Origin: Pedobacter cryoconitis
Lineage (GTDB): Bacteria > Bacteroidota > Bacteroidia > Sphingobacteriales > Sphingobacteriaceae
DNA: 64,000 bases
Direction of reading: 5' to 3'
NCBI RefSeq assembly: GCF_001590605.1
Contig: NZ_CP014504.1
Span: 2,418,001-2,482,000 of the forward strand
Under the pieces are notes generated by a model, which was given only the letters and a program-made list of their open reading frames with translations, was not told the DNA's origin and searched no databases. Below, in pieces: positions 16,247 to 25,281 of this stretch. The position numbers and the translations under genes are program-made. Numbering within the stretch: position 1 is the stretch's first letter; every line of letters starts with the position of its first letter.

Positions 16247-17386
16247 ATGAAATATCTCGTCCTTCTCATCCTGTTGTATTGTATTCCTGCCAGGGCTCAG
16301 AAAACGTGTATCCCTGTCCCTGACTCTCTTGGCAAAACTTTTGCAGCCGCATTTCTGAACAAAGAAGATATCAGCAAAACGCCCATATTTCCAAATTCAC
16401 AGGAAATGGATGTGGTGAATAAAATGGAAATATCCAGTAATCCAACCGCAGTTACTGTAGGATCTGAAGAAGATAATGCCTCTTTTAATCAACTTAAAGC
16501 ATCATGGCAAGAGTTATTGCAGTTGGCAAAAGTTAAAAACATTAATGCGGCCAATGCTAAATTTGTAAAGATTTATTTTATTGAACGAGCGCTTCCAGTG
16601 GAACAGGTAAAGACTCCGCATTATATTATATATATACTTCTGAAACAGGCTATTGGAAATATTGCATTGAAATTCGATGTATTGTGGCGCGATCAAAAAT
16701 GGCTGCTGATTAATATAGACAATGATTTTTATAGCTATGTTGAAAAAGCAGGTGGAAAAAACCCTGGTGGAAAAAGTTCATTTCGTGCTAAAGGATGGAA
16801 CACATTGACTAAAATCCCCAAAATCTCTTTTGCGCAGTCTTCTTCAGCAAAGGCAAATGGCTGGCAGAGTAGCGCAACATGTTTAGCAGATCCCAAACCA
16901 TTCGTGAATAAAGTATTGGAAGATTTAGCGGCTAAACAACCTGCAGCAAAATTCTCCAACCTGATTTCTACTGCAGATTTTAAGCAAATTTACCAACCAG
17001 ATTTAGAGGCTCTTGTTAATCAGGCTGCAAAAAATACTGGTTCTATGTCGGCATCAGACCGCAAAGAATTGAAGAAAATGCAGACCATAATAAAGGAAAA
17101 TCCGGTGGCCTTGTATAAGGATTATGTGACTGGTCCTATGGAAAAATTAACAGAATATCTAGGTAGCATTGGTTTCACAACAAAAAAGATCCGGACAGTT
17201 GAGTATAGCATTACTAATTTTGATCATGAAATCTGGTCGGCGGGAAAAATCATTCTAAAAATTGATGCAGTTATAGACAGTGCCGATGGACAGCAGGCCA
17301 TTCTATTTTATGCAGGATGGCACAATGATCACTGGCAAATCATTGCAATGCAGGCCACTACTTATGGTACTTCTGTTGCGGAATAG
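16247..17386 (+). CDS. Hypothetical exported protein
   Basis: This 379-residue protein has a clear signal peptide (MKYLVLLILLYCIPARAQ, cleavage near residue 18). The mature protein looks like two alpha/beta segments of similar kind. The first (about 75-165) and the last (about 310-379) both contain beta strands ending in a W-x(n)-W-x-I pattern (DVLWRDQKWLLINID and FYAGWHNDHWQIIAMQ), suggesting NTF2-like or duplicated folds. I do not recognise a family. It is followed 45 bp later by a small membrane protein on the same strand. Confidence 0.6.
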   Translation: MKYLVLLILLYCIPARAQKTCIPVPDSLGKTFAAAFLNKEDISKTPIFPNSQEMDVVNKMEISSNPTAVTVGSEEDNASFNQLKASWQELLQLAKVKNINAANAKFVKIYFIERALPVEQVKTPHYIIYILLKQAIGNIALKFDVLWRDQKWLLINIDNDFYSYVEKAGGKNPGGKSSFRAKGWNTLTKIPKISFAQSSSAKANGWQSSATCLADPKPFVNKVLEDLAAKQPAAKFSNLISTADFKQIYQPDLEALVNQAAKNTGSMSASDRKELKKMQTIIKENPVALYKDYVTGPMEKLTEYLGSIGFTTKKIRTVEYSITNFDHEIWSAGKIILKIDAVIDSADGQQAILFYAGWHNDHWQIIAMQATTYGTSVAE

Positions 17387-17431
17387 TAACTGAATTTTTT
17401 CTCTCCACTCTCATTTTAAAATAGCAAACTT

Positions 17432-17944
17432 ATGGAAGCTGATATCTTATTTTTTGAAAGACAATATTTCAGACAAAAAGCTTTATGGTTAATCCTGGCA
17501 GGAGTTAATTTATACGTTATATACATTACTTTTCAGCAGGTATTCCAGGGAATTAATGTTAATGAGGATTCCATGAGCAATTCAAATCTTCTGATTAGTA
17601 ATGTCATTTTACTAGTTGTCACCTTACTTTTCGCAATAATGCATCTGGATACAATTATCAAAGAGGATGGTATTTGTATACGTTTTTTCCCTTTTCAATT
17701 ATCTTTAAAAAAATATCCCTTTAGTACAATCAGATCACTGGTGGTAACTAGTTACGATCCGATAACAGAATTTGGTGGCTGGGGTTACAGGTTTACATTT
17801 AGTGGAAAAAAGGCCATTAATATTTCTGGTAATCAAGGAATCAGAATTGAATTCAAGAATGGTAAAAACTTATTGATTGGAACTAATCAACCACAGGCTG
17901 TCATTGCCACCTTGCAAAAAACAGACCAACCATGGTACCTATAA
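17432..17944 (+). CDS. Small membrane protein with a PH-like (DUF304-type) domain
   Basis: This 170-residue protein has two transmembrane helices near the N-terminus (about residues 14-34 and 50-70). A C-terminal beta-rich domain follows (IKEDGICIRFFPFQLSLKK, then YPFSTIRSLVV, ending in FKNGKNLLIGTNQPQAVIATLQK). This closely fits the bacterial PH-domain proteins found in many Bacteroidetes as lone membrane proteins. The function is unknown. Its last codons overlap the decayed GH3 fragment on the other strand, whose stop codon lies at 17939-17941. Confidence 0.7.
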   Translation: MEADILFFERQYFRQKALWLILAGVNLYVIYITFQQVFQGINVNEDSMSNSNLLISNVILLVVTLLFAIMHLDTIIKEDGICIRFFPFQLSLKKYPFSTIRSLVVTSYDPITEFGGWGYRFTFSGKKAINISGNQGIRIEFKNGKNLLIGTNQPQAVIATLQKTDQPWYL

Positions 17945-18230
17945 TAAAGATTCATAAGTAGTTACACTGATTTGTTCATCTTTCAGGTATAAATGCACTA
18001 CCTGATCTCCTTTTTACGGCCACCAGTATTTTTCACTTTGACACTCACTTGTACATCTCCTTGAGCTGTCAGCTGATCTGGGATAACTGCTAAATCTGAG
18101 AATTCAAAAGTGGTATAACTCAGTCTTCCATGACCAGCACGATATAATGCGCCTGAGACGGTTGTTTTCCCATAACTATTTGGATCTTCTTTACTGCTTT
18201 GTCCTGCTTGTGAAGTTGGTTTTAAAGGGA
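17939..18230 (-). pseudogene. Decayed GH3 beta-glucosidase C-terminal fragment (fibronectin III-like domain)
   Basis: The minus strand reads FPLKPTSQAGQSSKEDPNS, YGKTTVSGALYRAGHGRLSY, TTFEFSDLAVIPDQLTAQ, GDVQVSVKVKNTGGRKKEIR and then TAG. A frame change of one base near 18018 continues as GDQVVHLYLKDEQISVTTYE. This is the recognisable end of a GH3 enzyme: GHGLSYTTF-type motif, then the Fn3-like strand V-V-KNTG and DxVVxLYLxD. Upstream and downstream parts are gone and one frameshift splits the rest. It is a clear relic of a gene once located here, probably belonging with the neighbouring sugar-degradation genes. Confidence 0.8.
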
Positions 18231-18323
18231 AAGTTAAAAATGGTTAACAGGATTAATGAAAACCATGTTAACCATTCGCTATAATTCCTTTGTAGCAATA
18301 ATTCTTATTTACAGCTGTAATTC

Positions 18324-19304
18324 CTATTTGATTGGGGTAATTATAATTTTTCTAAATTCAATCGGCCCATGGTCTCCCTGAAAATAAATTGGCCCTGGCT
18401 CCCCTTCTTTACTGTCAAGGGCACCGCCTGTAATTCCCGGAATTTCCTGGTTACTGATGATTGTTTTTCCGTTCGCGACCACAGTAACCATACGTCCGAT
18501 TAGCGTGATATCATAAGTCTGCCACTGGTCTGGCCCTAACGCAGCAATTTGATTGGGTGGCAGAAAACCATAAACTCCACTAAACAACACGCTTGAAGGA
18601 TGTGCATCTTTAGGACTATCTTCAATCTGCACTTCATAGCGTCCTCTTAAATACACGCCACTGTTACTGCCTTTTTGATACTTAAATTCTACGTGTAATT
18701 TAAAGTCTGTAAATTTCTGGTCCGAGATCAGATTTGCACCTGAGTGCGGACTGGTTAATACCCCATTTTTAACGACCCACTGGTTTTCGCCCATAGCTTT
18801 CCATCCGGTCAGATCTTTTCCGTTAAACAATGCAATAGGTTTAGCCCAGGTGACTGGAGCAGTTCTGTACAGGTAAGGGGCTTTCACACCTTTCCAATTG
18901 TATTTTTTACCTTCGCTGGTAACCAAAGTTCCATGAATTTCATCTCCTGTTAGTTCGCCTTCTATCACAAAGTCCTGATCTCCTTTTTCCCATTGTGGTG
19001 GAATAGTGAAACTGAATTTGCCTTCCTTAAAAGTGATTTTAGCGATTGGGCGGGCGCTTCCTGAAACACCAACAAAATAACCGGTCAGTGTGCTGTTGCC
19101 AGAAAGTTTAACTTCTAACCAGGATGGTACAGTTTTACCATTTTCATCCATATTGATATCCCAGCGCCCTATTAATTCTTTTGCTGTTGCTGCATTTTTC
19201 AGATGAATTGTTGGGGAATGGTCTGCTGCATACAAAGTATCAGCCGCCGCGAAGGTGAGCAGACTGCCTAAACTTAAAACAAGAAATTTTCGATACATAT
19301 TCAT
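18324..19304 (-). CDS. DUF1080 (3-keto-disaccharide hydrolase family) exported protein
   Basis: This 326-residue protein has an N-terminal signal peptide ending near LYA-ADH (about residue 27). A beta-rich N-terminal domain (35-150) with GRWDINMDENGKTVPSWLEV precedes a C-terminal DUF1080 jelly-roll (about 155-326). That domain begins IALFNGKDLTGWKAM and contains NSGVYLRGRYEVQIEDS and YFQGDHGPIEFRKI. DUF1080 enzymes act in the periplasm on 3-keto-glucosides or related sugar derivatives. The extra N-terminal domain is found in a subset of family members. It lies next to a decayed GH3 beta-glucosidase, consistent with a once larger glycoside-utilisation group. Confidence 0.85.
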   Translation of the reverse strand: MNMYRKFLVLSLGSLLTFAAADTLYAADHSPTIHLKNAATAKELIGRWDINMDENGKTVPSWLEVKLSGNSTLTGYFVGVSGSARPIAKITFKEGKFSFTIPPQWEKGDQDFVIEGELTGDEIHGTLVTSEGKKYNWKGVKAPYLYRTAPVTWAKPIALFNGKDLTGWKAMGENQWVVKNGVLTSPHSGANLISDQKFTDFKLHVEFKYQKGSNSGVYLRGRYEVQIEDSPKDAHPSSVLFSGVYGFLPPNQIAALGPDQWQTYDITLIGRMVTVVANGKTIISNQEIPGITGGALDSKEGEPGPIYFQGDHGPIEFRKIIITPIK

Positions 19305-19588
19305 AGCATTATAATGGTTACTGATTTGGTAGGATAAGATAGTATTTATTTAATTTCAAATAAACCTTATTTCCTATTATAATGTATTCTTTACGAAGTT
19401 GGTGCTGCTGGAAGGAGTGGAAATTGGGTTGCAGCGCGAAGAAAATTGCAGTATTAAATTGATGGATTAGTGTTGAAACAATGGTATGGTATTCAATGAT
19501 GGACCCATGTTAAATTGATGGACTATGGTAGTAGTCCAAAAATACATATCAGTTCATCAGGGCAGACTATGGAAGATTTCTGAACTTA
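19305..19588. other. Intergenic region with a short imperfect direct repeat
   Basis: About 280 bp between two minus-strand genes. The motif TTAAATTGATGGAYTA occurs near 19453 and again near 19510. I see no coding sequence or clear terminator. Confidence 0.3.
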
Positions 19589-20116
19589 TTAAGGTTTAAC
19601 GTAATTAAAAACAACGCTGTCTTTAACCGCAAGCCCACTCATTCCTTCTCCATTATAGGTAATCGCATACTTTCCTGGTTTTTTAACTGCATAACCTTTA
19701 AGCAAGTCAACTTCGATTGAAAGACTATCTCCTGGGTTTACTTTTTGATAACTGCTGGCTGGTGGCGGCATCATTCTTTTAGCCATCGCACCCTGGTAAT
19801 TTGCTTCTTCACCATTTGCTTCTTTAACATCAAGGTATTTACTGATTAAAGGTTCAAATGGAGTGTGCCATTTACAAAACTGCTGTACACTGTCTGTAGG
19901 GTTGTAAACAGTAAATTTCAGTTTCACGGAGTCACCAACTTTAATGGTATTTTTAATTTGCAGCACAGCATAAATACTTTTGCCAACTGGTCTTTTCCAT
20001 GCTTTGTTGGTTGCCGCATCTTCTTTAACTTTCCTGGCTGAAGAGGTCGATGTCTGATGGCTACAGGATGAAAATGCAATAACTGCAGCAGATAATAAAG
20101 GAATAATTGATTTCAT
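19589..20116 (-). CDS. Lipoprotein with an M35-prodomain / BsuPI-like beta-sandwich
   Basis: This 175-residue protein has a lipoprotein signal ending at C18 (AVIAFSSC). The mature part has a beta-sandwich order seen in proteinase-inhibitor-like domains and in the propeptide of deuterolysin-type peptidases: VGDSVKLKFTVYNPTDSVQ, then a loop with CKWHTPFEP, then PPASSYQKVNPGDSLSIEVDL, and last GKYAITYNG. No peptidase domain follows. In Bacteroidetes such stand-alone lipoproteins are of unknown role. An inhibitor or chaperone role is only a guess. Confidence 0.65.
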   Translation of the reverse strand: MKSIIPLLSAAVIAFSSCSHQTSTSSARKVKEDAATNKAWKRPVGKSIYAVLQIKNTIKVGDSVKLKFTVYNPTDSVQQFCKWHTPFEPLISKYLDVKEANGEEANYQGAMAKRMMPPPASSYQKVNPGDSLSIEVDLLKGYAVKKPGKYAITYNGEGMSGLAVKDSVVFNYVKP

Positions 20117-20499
20117 TTTATTTATTTATTTATTGTTTTTTTGTTAAATGGAGCCTTTGATGATTAACATAATTATTGCCCTGCGGTTTTAATAATTATT
20201 TTAATCAGGTCGGGTTCATTTTATAAAAGTAGAGCTTTTATCAAGCATAGCTGCATTTTTGACTATTTATTAGTTTAATATTTTATTGGTTTTATTCCGA
20301 ATCATCATTTTCTGCCAATTTTAATATAAATATGGTTTTCAGGATAAAAAACATCCTTAAAGGCAAAAATCAACTGTGTTTCAAGCGTATTATTGATTAT
20401 CTTTAAATATTAATTATTTAATTTTAATTAAATAATATTTTGTTTTATACAATTTATCGTGTTAGTTTTATGTTAAATCAATAACCTAAACCAACTATC
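20117..20499. promoter_or_regulatory. Divergent promoter region between lipoprotein and GH18 genes
   Basis: About 380 bp of very AT-rich DNA between divergent genes. It must contain two promoters. I see no perfect TAnnTTTG element and no operator-like palindrome that stands out. Confidence 0.3.
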
Positions 20500-21894
20500 A
20501 TGAAAACAAAAAAACATTTAAGATTAATGCTAATGCCTGCATTGCTATTGTTATGCATGGCATCCTGTAAAAAGAAAGAGGCAGAGTCAGCAATTCCTGA
20601 TAATCAGATGAATGCAAACAATACATCGGTTAATGCCGTTTCTGCAGCTAACTTTAAAGTAATTGGCTACGTACCCTCATGGGCCGGTGAAGTTAATCAA
20701 ATCCAGTACAGCAAGTTAACGCATATCAATTATGCTTTTATTCTTCCTACCGCTTCGGGTGGGTTCCAACCTTTAGAAAACCCTTCCAAACTTCAAAGTC
20801 TGGTGGCTACAGCGCATGCTAACAATGTAAAAGTATTAGTCTCAGTTGGCGGGTGGAATAATGGGGATGACAGTGCGTTTGAGTCCTTTGCATCGAGCGC
20901 ATCAGGCCGGACCACATTTACCAACAATGTAATCAATTTGGTGAATCAGTATAACCTGGATGGGATCGATATTGACTGGGAATATCCTGATGCAGGAAAT
21001 TCAGGCAATAATTATACTGCTTTAATGCAGCAGTTAAGTACCGCAATGCACAACAAAGGAAAATTATTGACCGCAGCTGTAGTTTCTTACAATGGCCCTG
21101 GTGTTCAAAATGCAGTATTTGCTGCGGTAGATTTCTTAAATATCATGGCTTATGATGAAGGTGGGGCTAATCACTCTACATCTGCACTTGCTGTGCAATC
21201 TTTAAACTACTGGATAGGCAGAGGGCTTCCTGCAAGCAAAGCTAATTTAGGGCTTCCGTTTTATGGTCGTTCTGCGAATGAGTATGTGGATTACAAAACT
21301 ATCTTATCAAGAGGCGGAAGTGCAAATTCAGATTCTTATGCAGGAATCGGATACAATGGTATCCCTACGATCAAGAGCAAAACCAATCTTGCCTTTGATA
21401 AAGCTGGCGGTGTGATGATCTGGGAGCTATCGCAGGATGCTACTGGTGCAAATTCACTATTATCAGCAATTAACCAGGTCGTAGTTTCCAGAGCAGGTAA
21501 TCCAGGCGGGTCTATTCCAATCGGAAGTACAGTAACGTTAAAAGGGATCAATGGCCGTTATGTGAGTGGTGAAGAGGGCGCTACAGCAATGACTTGTAAC
21601 CGCACTGCAGCATCACCTGTGGAGACTTTTACAGTAGTTGATGCCGGAGGTGGTAAAATCTCGTTAAGAAGTAAAGGCAAATATGTTTCTTCTGAAAATG
21701 GAACGCAGGCTATTACTTGCAGCCGCGCTACAGCTGGTGACTGGGAGAAATTTGACTGGGTAGCCAATGCAGATGGAACAGTATCTTTCAGAGGAAATAA
21801 CGGAAAATACATTTCAAGCGAAAATGGTACGCAAGCAATGACTTGTAACCGTGAAACGATTTCAGGCTGGGAAGCTTTTGGTATCAATAAGTAA
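20500..21894 (+). CDS. GH18 chitinase-like lipoprotein with a C-terminal fascin-like domain
   Basis: This 464-residue protein has a lipoprotein signal with lipid-anchored C23 (LLLLCMASC). The GH18 TIM barrel spans about residues 52-330. The catalytic motif DGIDIDWE carries D154, D157, D159 and the proton donor E161, all intact, and SVGGW at 115-119 is the second GH18 signature. The C-terminal 120 residues form three internal repeats (NGRYVSGEEGATAMTCNR, then GKYVSSENGTQAITCSR, then GKYISSENGTQAMTCNR), a fascin-like beta-trefoil that probably binds carbohydrate. It should cut beta-1,4-GlcNAc linkages (chitin or related glycan) at the cell surface. No SusC/SusD pair is adjacent. Confidence 0.92.
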   Translation: MKTKKHLRLMLMPALLLLCMASCKKKEAESAIPDNQMNANNTSVNAVSAANFKVIGYVPSWAGEVNQIQYSKLTHINYAFILPTASGGFQPLENPSKLQSLVATAHANNVKVLVSVGGWNNGDDSAFESFASSASGRTTFTNNVINLVNQYNLDGIDIDWEYPDAGNSGNNYTALMQQLSTAMHNKGKLLTAAVVSYNGPGVQNAVFAAVDFLNIMAYDEGGANHSTSALAVQSLNYWIGRGLPASKANLGLPFYGRSANEYVDYKTILSRGGSANSDSYAGIGYNGIPTIKSKTNLAFDKAGGVMIWELSQDATGANSLLSAINQVVVSRAGNPGGSIPIGSTVTLKGINGRYVSGEEGATAMTCNRTAASPVETFTVVDAGGGKISLRSKGKYVSSENGTQAITCSRATAGDWEKFDWVANADGTVSFRGNNGKYISSENGTQAMTCNRETISGWEAFGINK

Positions 21895-21964
21895 ATTCCC
21901 GGTAGCATTAAATAAGCTTTAGCTATTAATGAAGTGACCTTTTGATATATTAAGTGATTTTAAT

Positions 21965-22042
21965 AAAAGCAGGCTCTCCAACGGATACAGTCCCCCAAAA
22001 AGTTAGACATCTTCTGGGGGCAGTCCAGGACGGCCTGCTTTT
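21965..22042. terminator. Bidirectional terminator with a long interrupted stem
   Basis: AAAAGCAGGC (21965-21974) and GCCTGCTTTT (22033-22042) form perfect 10-bp arms flanked by A- and T-runs. They lie between the convergent GH18 and DUF4249 genes. The 58-base interior contains a second hairpin that resembles an insertion-sequence end. Confidence 0.7.
21990..22026. mobile_element. IS-end-like hairpin, possible insertion-sequence footprint
   Basis: Inside the terminator loop lies a short segment: CCCCCAAAAAGTTAGACA (21992-22009), then TCTTCTGGGGGCAGTCC. The CCCCCAAAAAGTTAGACA string resembles terminal inverted repeats of IS3-family elements, and the two halves pair imperfectly (CCCCCAAAA with TTCTGGGGG). 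No transposase is present. It may be a footprint or tiny non-autonomous element placed in the terminator. Confidence 0.4.
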
Positions 22043-22057
22043 TATAATCCCGATACC

Positions 22058-22873
22058 TTACCTGAACAGCGCTTTACGCGAACTTGTCGTATAAGCACTG
22101 AAAACACCCAGGGCATTGTTATCAAAGTTTGAAGGCGGGTTGGCTGGCGAAACAGGCTGGGTTTCGGATAAATTCTGACCCAGGCTAAAAAAGTACCTGT
22201 GGACTGCCTTATCGACACATTGAAACTCTACAGCAACAGTATCACCGGGAACCATATCCTTGCTGAGGTCATAAAAGATCACATCATTAACTTTATTGCC
22301 ATTGTTGAAACGATCGTCTGTCGCGACATCGAATTTCACTTTTCCTTTGAACCGCACAATAGAGTGATACCAGTTGTCTACGCCAGGTGGATCATCATAA
22401 ATAATGGCCACGTATTTCCTGGTTTTATCGACCACTGTAAACTCTTTAAAAGTTAACAGGTTCAGGATTACTTTTTGCGGCATGGTAGAGATTGCAGTAT
22501 AGGTTTGTCCTTGTACATTGACAGTCAGCTTATAAGTAGTTCCAGGCTTTCCTTTGAATTTAGGACTGTTATAAATTCCGGTAGTTTTCTCCGTATAATT
22601 AACGATTGTACCATCGCTGCCGGTCAGTACAACTTTTGCGCCGGCAAGCCCGTTGAATTTATTTGCTTCGGTAAAAGAATAGGTAGTAGAAATCCTGACT
22701 ACCTGAACTTCATTGAGGTCATTTACGCCGCCATCAATCACAATGACTGGCTTTACATTATCCAGGTTCAGGTCAATTGTTTTCTCGCAGCTTGTCAATA
22801 TAGTCAACGATAATATCCCGATCAGGAACACTGCTCCGGGCTTAATTTTTCTGTAGTGGTTTGAATACGTCAT
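22058..22873 (-). CDS. DUF4249 family outer-membrane lipoprotein
   Basis: This 271-residue protein has a lipoprotein signal with C29 (LTILTSC) followed by EKTIDLNLDNVKPVIVIDGGVND, the usual opening of DUF4249 proteins. The rest is beta-rich, with an Ig-like part (PGTTYKLTVNVQGQTYTAISTMPQ). DUF4249 genes almost always sit next to a TonB-dependent receptor with a carboxypeptidase-like N-terminal domain, and this one begins 4 bp after the receptor gene ends. By analogy with SusD it may be a surface-exposed partner for the receptor. The ligand is unknown. Confidence 0.85.
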   Translation of the reverse strand: MTYSNHYRKIKPGAVFLIGILSLTILTSCEKTIDLNLDNVKPVIVIDGGVNDLNEVQVVRISTTYSFTEANKFNGLAGAKVVLTGSDGTIVNYTEKTTGIYNSPKFKGKPGTTYKLTVNVQGQTYTAISTMPQKVILNLLTFKEFTVVDKTRKYVAIIYDDPPGVDNWYHSIVRFKGKVKFDVATDDRFNNGNKVNDVIFYDLSKDMVPGDTVAVEFQCVDKAVHRYFFSLGQNLSETQPVSPANPPSNFDNNALGVFSAYTTSSRKALFR

Positions 22874-22877
22874 GATA

Positions 22878-25205
22878 CTAGAATTTAAAGTTCCAGGTTA
22901 CGGAAGGGATAATTCCAAATAAGGTTGTGCTCACGGCCTGTGTTTTAGCAGCATTATCCGGATCATCCTTAAAATTTATTGCAAAAGCGTTCTGTCTATT
23001 GTATAGGTTATAAATACCAAATGTCCAGCTGGATTGATATTCTTTACCCGGTTTCCCCTCCAGTGTTGCTGAAACATCAAGACGGTGATAAGCTGGGGTA
23101 CGGTAACCGTTTTTATCTGCATAATAGAAAGCTGTTCTACCGTTAACCTGATATTTACCGCTCGGATAAGTTACTGCATTTCCTGTATTATATACAAATA
23201 CGGTAGAAAATGTCCAGCGGGGGCCCGCTTTGTAAATCCCAACTAAAGAAACATCGTGTGTCCGGTCTTGTTTGGCATTAAACCACCGGCCTTCGTTCAG
23301 CGCATCAAATTGTCTTTCGGTTTTAGAATAAGTATAGCCTATCCAGCCGTTGAATTTGCCAAATCTCTTCTTAAAAAACAGTTCTATACCATAGGCCCTG
23401 CCATCGCCATAAAGCAAATCAGCTTCTACATTATCTTTTTCACGCAAATCTGCACCACTCCGGTATTCGATTTGATGCTGCATTGATTTATAATAGATTT
23501 CTGCAGAGAATTCATATTGATTATCCTTGAAATTCCTGAAGTAACCTGTAGAAACCTGATCTGCAATTTCCGGCCGCACATTATTGCTGTTCATTATGTA
23601 TAAATCTGTTGGAGAGGTCGACATCGAATTAGACATCAGATGGATGTTCTGCGTATTCCGGGTATAAGCAGCTTTAATGGAACTGTTACTGTTTAGTTTA
23701 TAGCTGGCCGAAAACCGGGGTTCCAGGTTGAGATAGTTTTTCACAGACTGACCAGCACTATAGGTGTGGGTTTCTGTGAGATTACCATCGGCATCATAGG
23801 TTTTGAAATTCCCCGGCCCCATTACCGAGAAGCCACTTACCCGTAATCCATAGCTCATTTTAAACTTATCGCTCACACTCCATTCATCCGTCAGATAAGT
23901 GGCGAGTTCAAGTCCTTTACGGTTTTCGTAAGTAATGGGGTTAACGCTGGATGCGTTGGTGGCAGTCATCTTACCGGGGGCAATGGTATGGTGAATGGCA
24001 TTAAGGCCAAATTTCAATTGGTGTTTATTGCTGATACTGTACTGGAAGTCTTGCTTTAAGTTGAAGTCTCTGATGAATGAATTGACTTCAAAATTGGCGT
24101 CTTCCATCAGGTTATTGATTTCATAGCTATAATGGCTGTAGATAAGGGAAGTATTGGAAAACAGTTTGGGGCTGTAAAGATGGTTCCAGCGCATAGTTAC
24201 CGTTGCATTGCCCCAATCAAAGCCAAAGATATTGACAAGGTTCAGTTTATCTCTTCCAAAGTAACCAGAGAGGAAAAGGGTATTTTTTTCATCCAGTTTG
24301 TAATTGGCTTTCGCATTCAGATCGTAGAAGTACAGTGCATTTTTACTGATGGATTTATTGGGGGATAATTTAAAAAAAGCATCCAGATAGGTTCTCCTGC
24401 CACTGATCATGTAGGACCCTTTGTCTTTGACTATTGGCCCTTCTACTTTGAGCCGGGACGCAATGAGGCCGATACCTCCTTCTATGGTGGTTTCTTTACT
24501 ATTGCCTTCGTTCATTTTGATATCTATAACCGAGGATAATCTTCCACCATATTGCGCGGGCATCCCTTCTTTGTAGACGGTAACGTCTTTGATGGCATCG
24601 GGGTTAAAGGTGGAGAAAAAGCCGAGCAGATGGGAAGCATTGTAAACAGGGGCTTCGTCAAGCAGGATCAGATTTTGATCGGTCGCCCCTCCTCTGACAT
24701 AAAAACCGCTGTTCCCCTCACCTGCTAATTTAATACCTGGCAGCAGTTGCAGCGCCTTCATCACATCTCTTTCGCCAAGCAGCATTGGGAGGCTCCGTAT
24801 TTCATTACTGCTCATTTTCTGCAGTCCCATTTGAGGGCTGGTAATGTTCTCATCAATAGCTGCACTGGAAATGACTACTTCATCCAACTGATTACCAGGT
24901 TCCAATATAAAATCCAGCCGTGTGTTTTGTGATAAACTGAGATGTTTTGTGATTGTTTTGTAGCCGATAAAGCTTACAGAAATATCATGCTCGCCCTGTA
25001 AAGTGCTAACAGCATAAAAGCCGTAGCCATTGGTCATGGCTACGGCGGTTGTGCCACCGGTTATTTTCACGCTGGCACCAATTAAGGTTTCTCCTGTTTT
25101 CCCGTCAGTTATATTTCCGGTAATGGTCTTTTTGACCTGGGCAAATGAAAACTGGAATTGAGTGAGGAGTAAAAGCAATAGTAAATTTCGATAGGTAGAT
25201 CGCAT
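22878..25205 (-). CDS. TonB-dependent receptor with carboxypeptidase-like regulatory domain
   Basis: This 775-residue protein starts with a signal peptide (about 1-22). A CarboxypepD_reg beta-sandwich (about 26-110) contains GNITDGKTGETLIGASVKI. A plug domain (about 115-225) has PGIKLAGEGNSGFYVRGGATDQN and APVYNASHLLGFFSTFNPD, and a C-terminal beta barrel follows. The last residue is phenylalanine (WNFKF), as needed for BAM-mediated insertion. It imports an unidentified ligand across the outer membrane with TonB energy. The downstream DUF4249 lipoprotein is its likely partner. It lacks the SusC length and a SusD neighbour. No sigma/anti-sigma pair lies beside it. Confidence 0.93.
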   Translation of the reverse strand: MRSTYRNLLLLLLLTQFQFSFAQVKKTITGNITDGKTGETLIGASVKITGGTTAVAMTNGYGFYAVSTLQGEHDISVSFIGYKTITKHLSLSQNTRLDFILEPGNQLDEVVISSAAIDENITSPQMGLQKMSSNEIRSLPMLLGERDVMKALQLLPGIKLAGEGNSGFYVRGGATDQNLILLDEAPVYNASHLLGFFSTFNPDAIKDVTVYKEGMPAQYGGRLSSVIDIKMNEGNSKETTIEGGIGLIASRLKVEGPIVKDKGSYMISGRRTYLDAFFKLSPNKSISKNALYFYDLNAKANYKLDEKNTLFLSGYFGRDKLNLVNIFGFDWGNATVTMRWNHLYSPKLFSNTSLIYSHYSYEINNLMEDANFEVNSFIRDFNLKQDFQYSISNKHQLKFGLNAIHHTIAPGKMTATNASSVNPITYENRKGLELATYLTDEWSVSDKFKMSYGLRVSGFSVMGPGNFKTYDADGNLTETHTYSAGQSVKNYLNLEPRFSASYKLNSNSSIKAAYTRNTQNIHLMSNSMSTSPTDLYIMNSNNVRPEIADQVSTGYFRNFKDNQYEFSAEIYYKSMQHQIEYRSGADLREKDNVEADLLYGDGRAYGIELFFKKRFGKFNGWIGYTYSKTERQFDALNEGRWFNAKQDRTHDVSLVGIYKAGPRWTFSTVFVYNTGNAVTYPSGKYQVNGRTAFYYADKNGYRTPAYHRLDVSATLEGKPGKEYQSSWTFGIYNLYNRQNAFAINFKDDPDNAAKTQAVSTTLFGIIPSVTWNFKF

Positions 25206-25281
25206 AAATGTGCTTTAGGTTACACTCAATAAATAAACCCGGAAAATCCTTTCCGGGGCAAAGATTTGGTTAGCATAGTAT

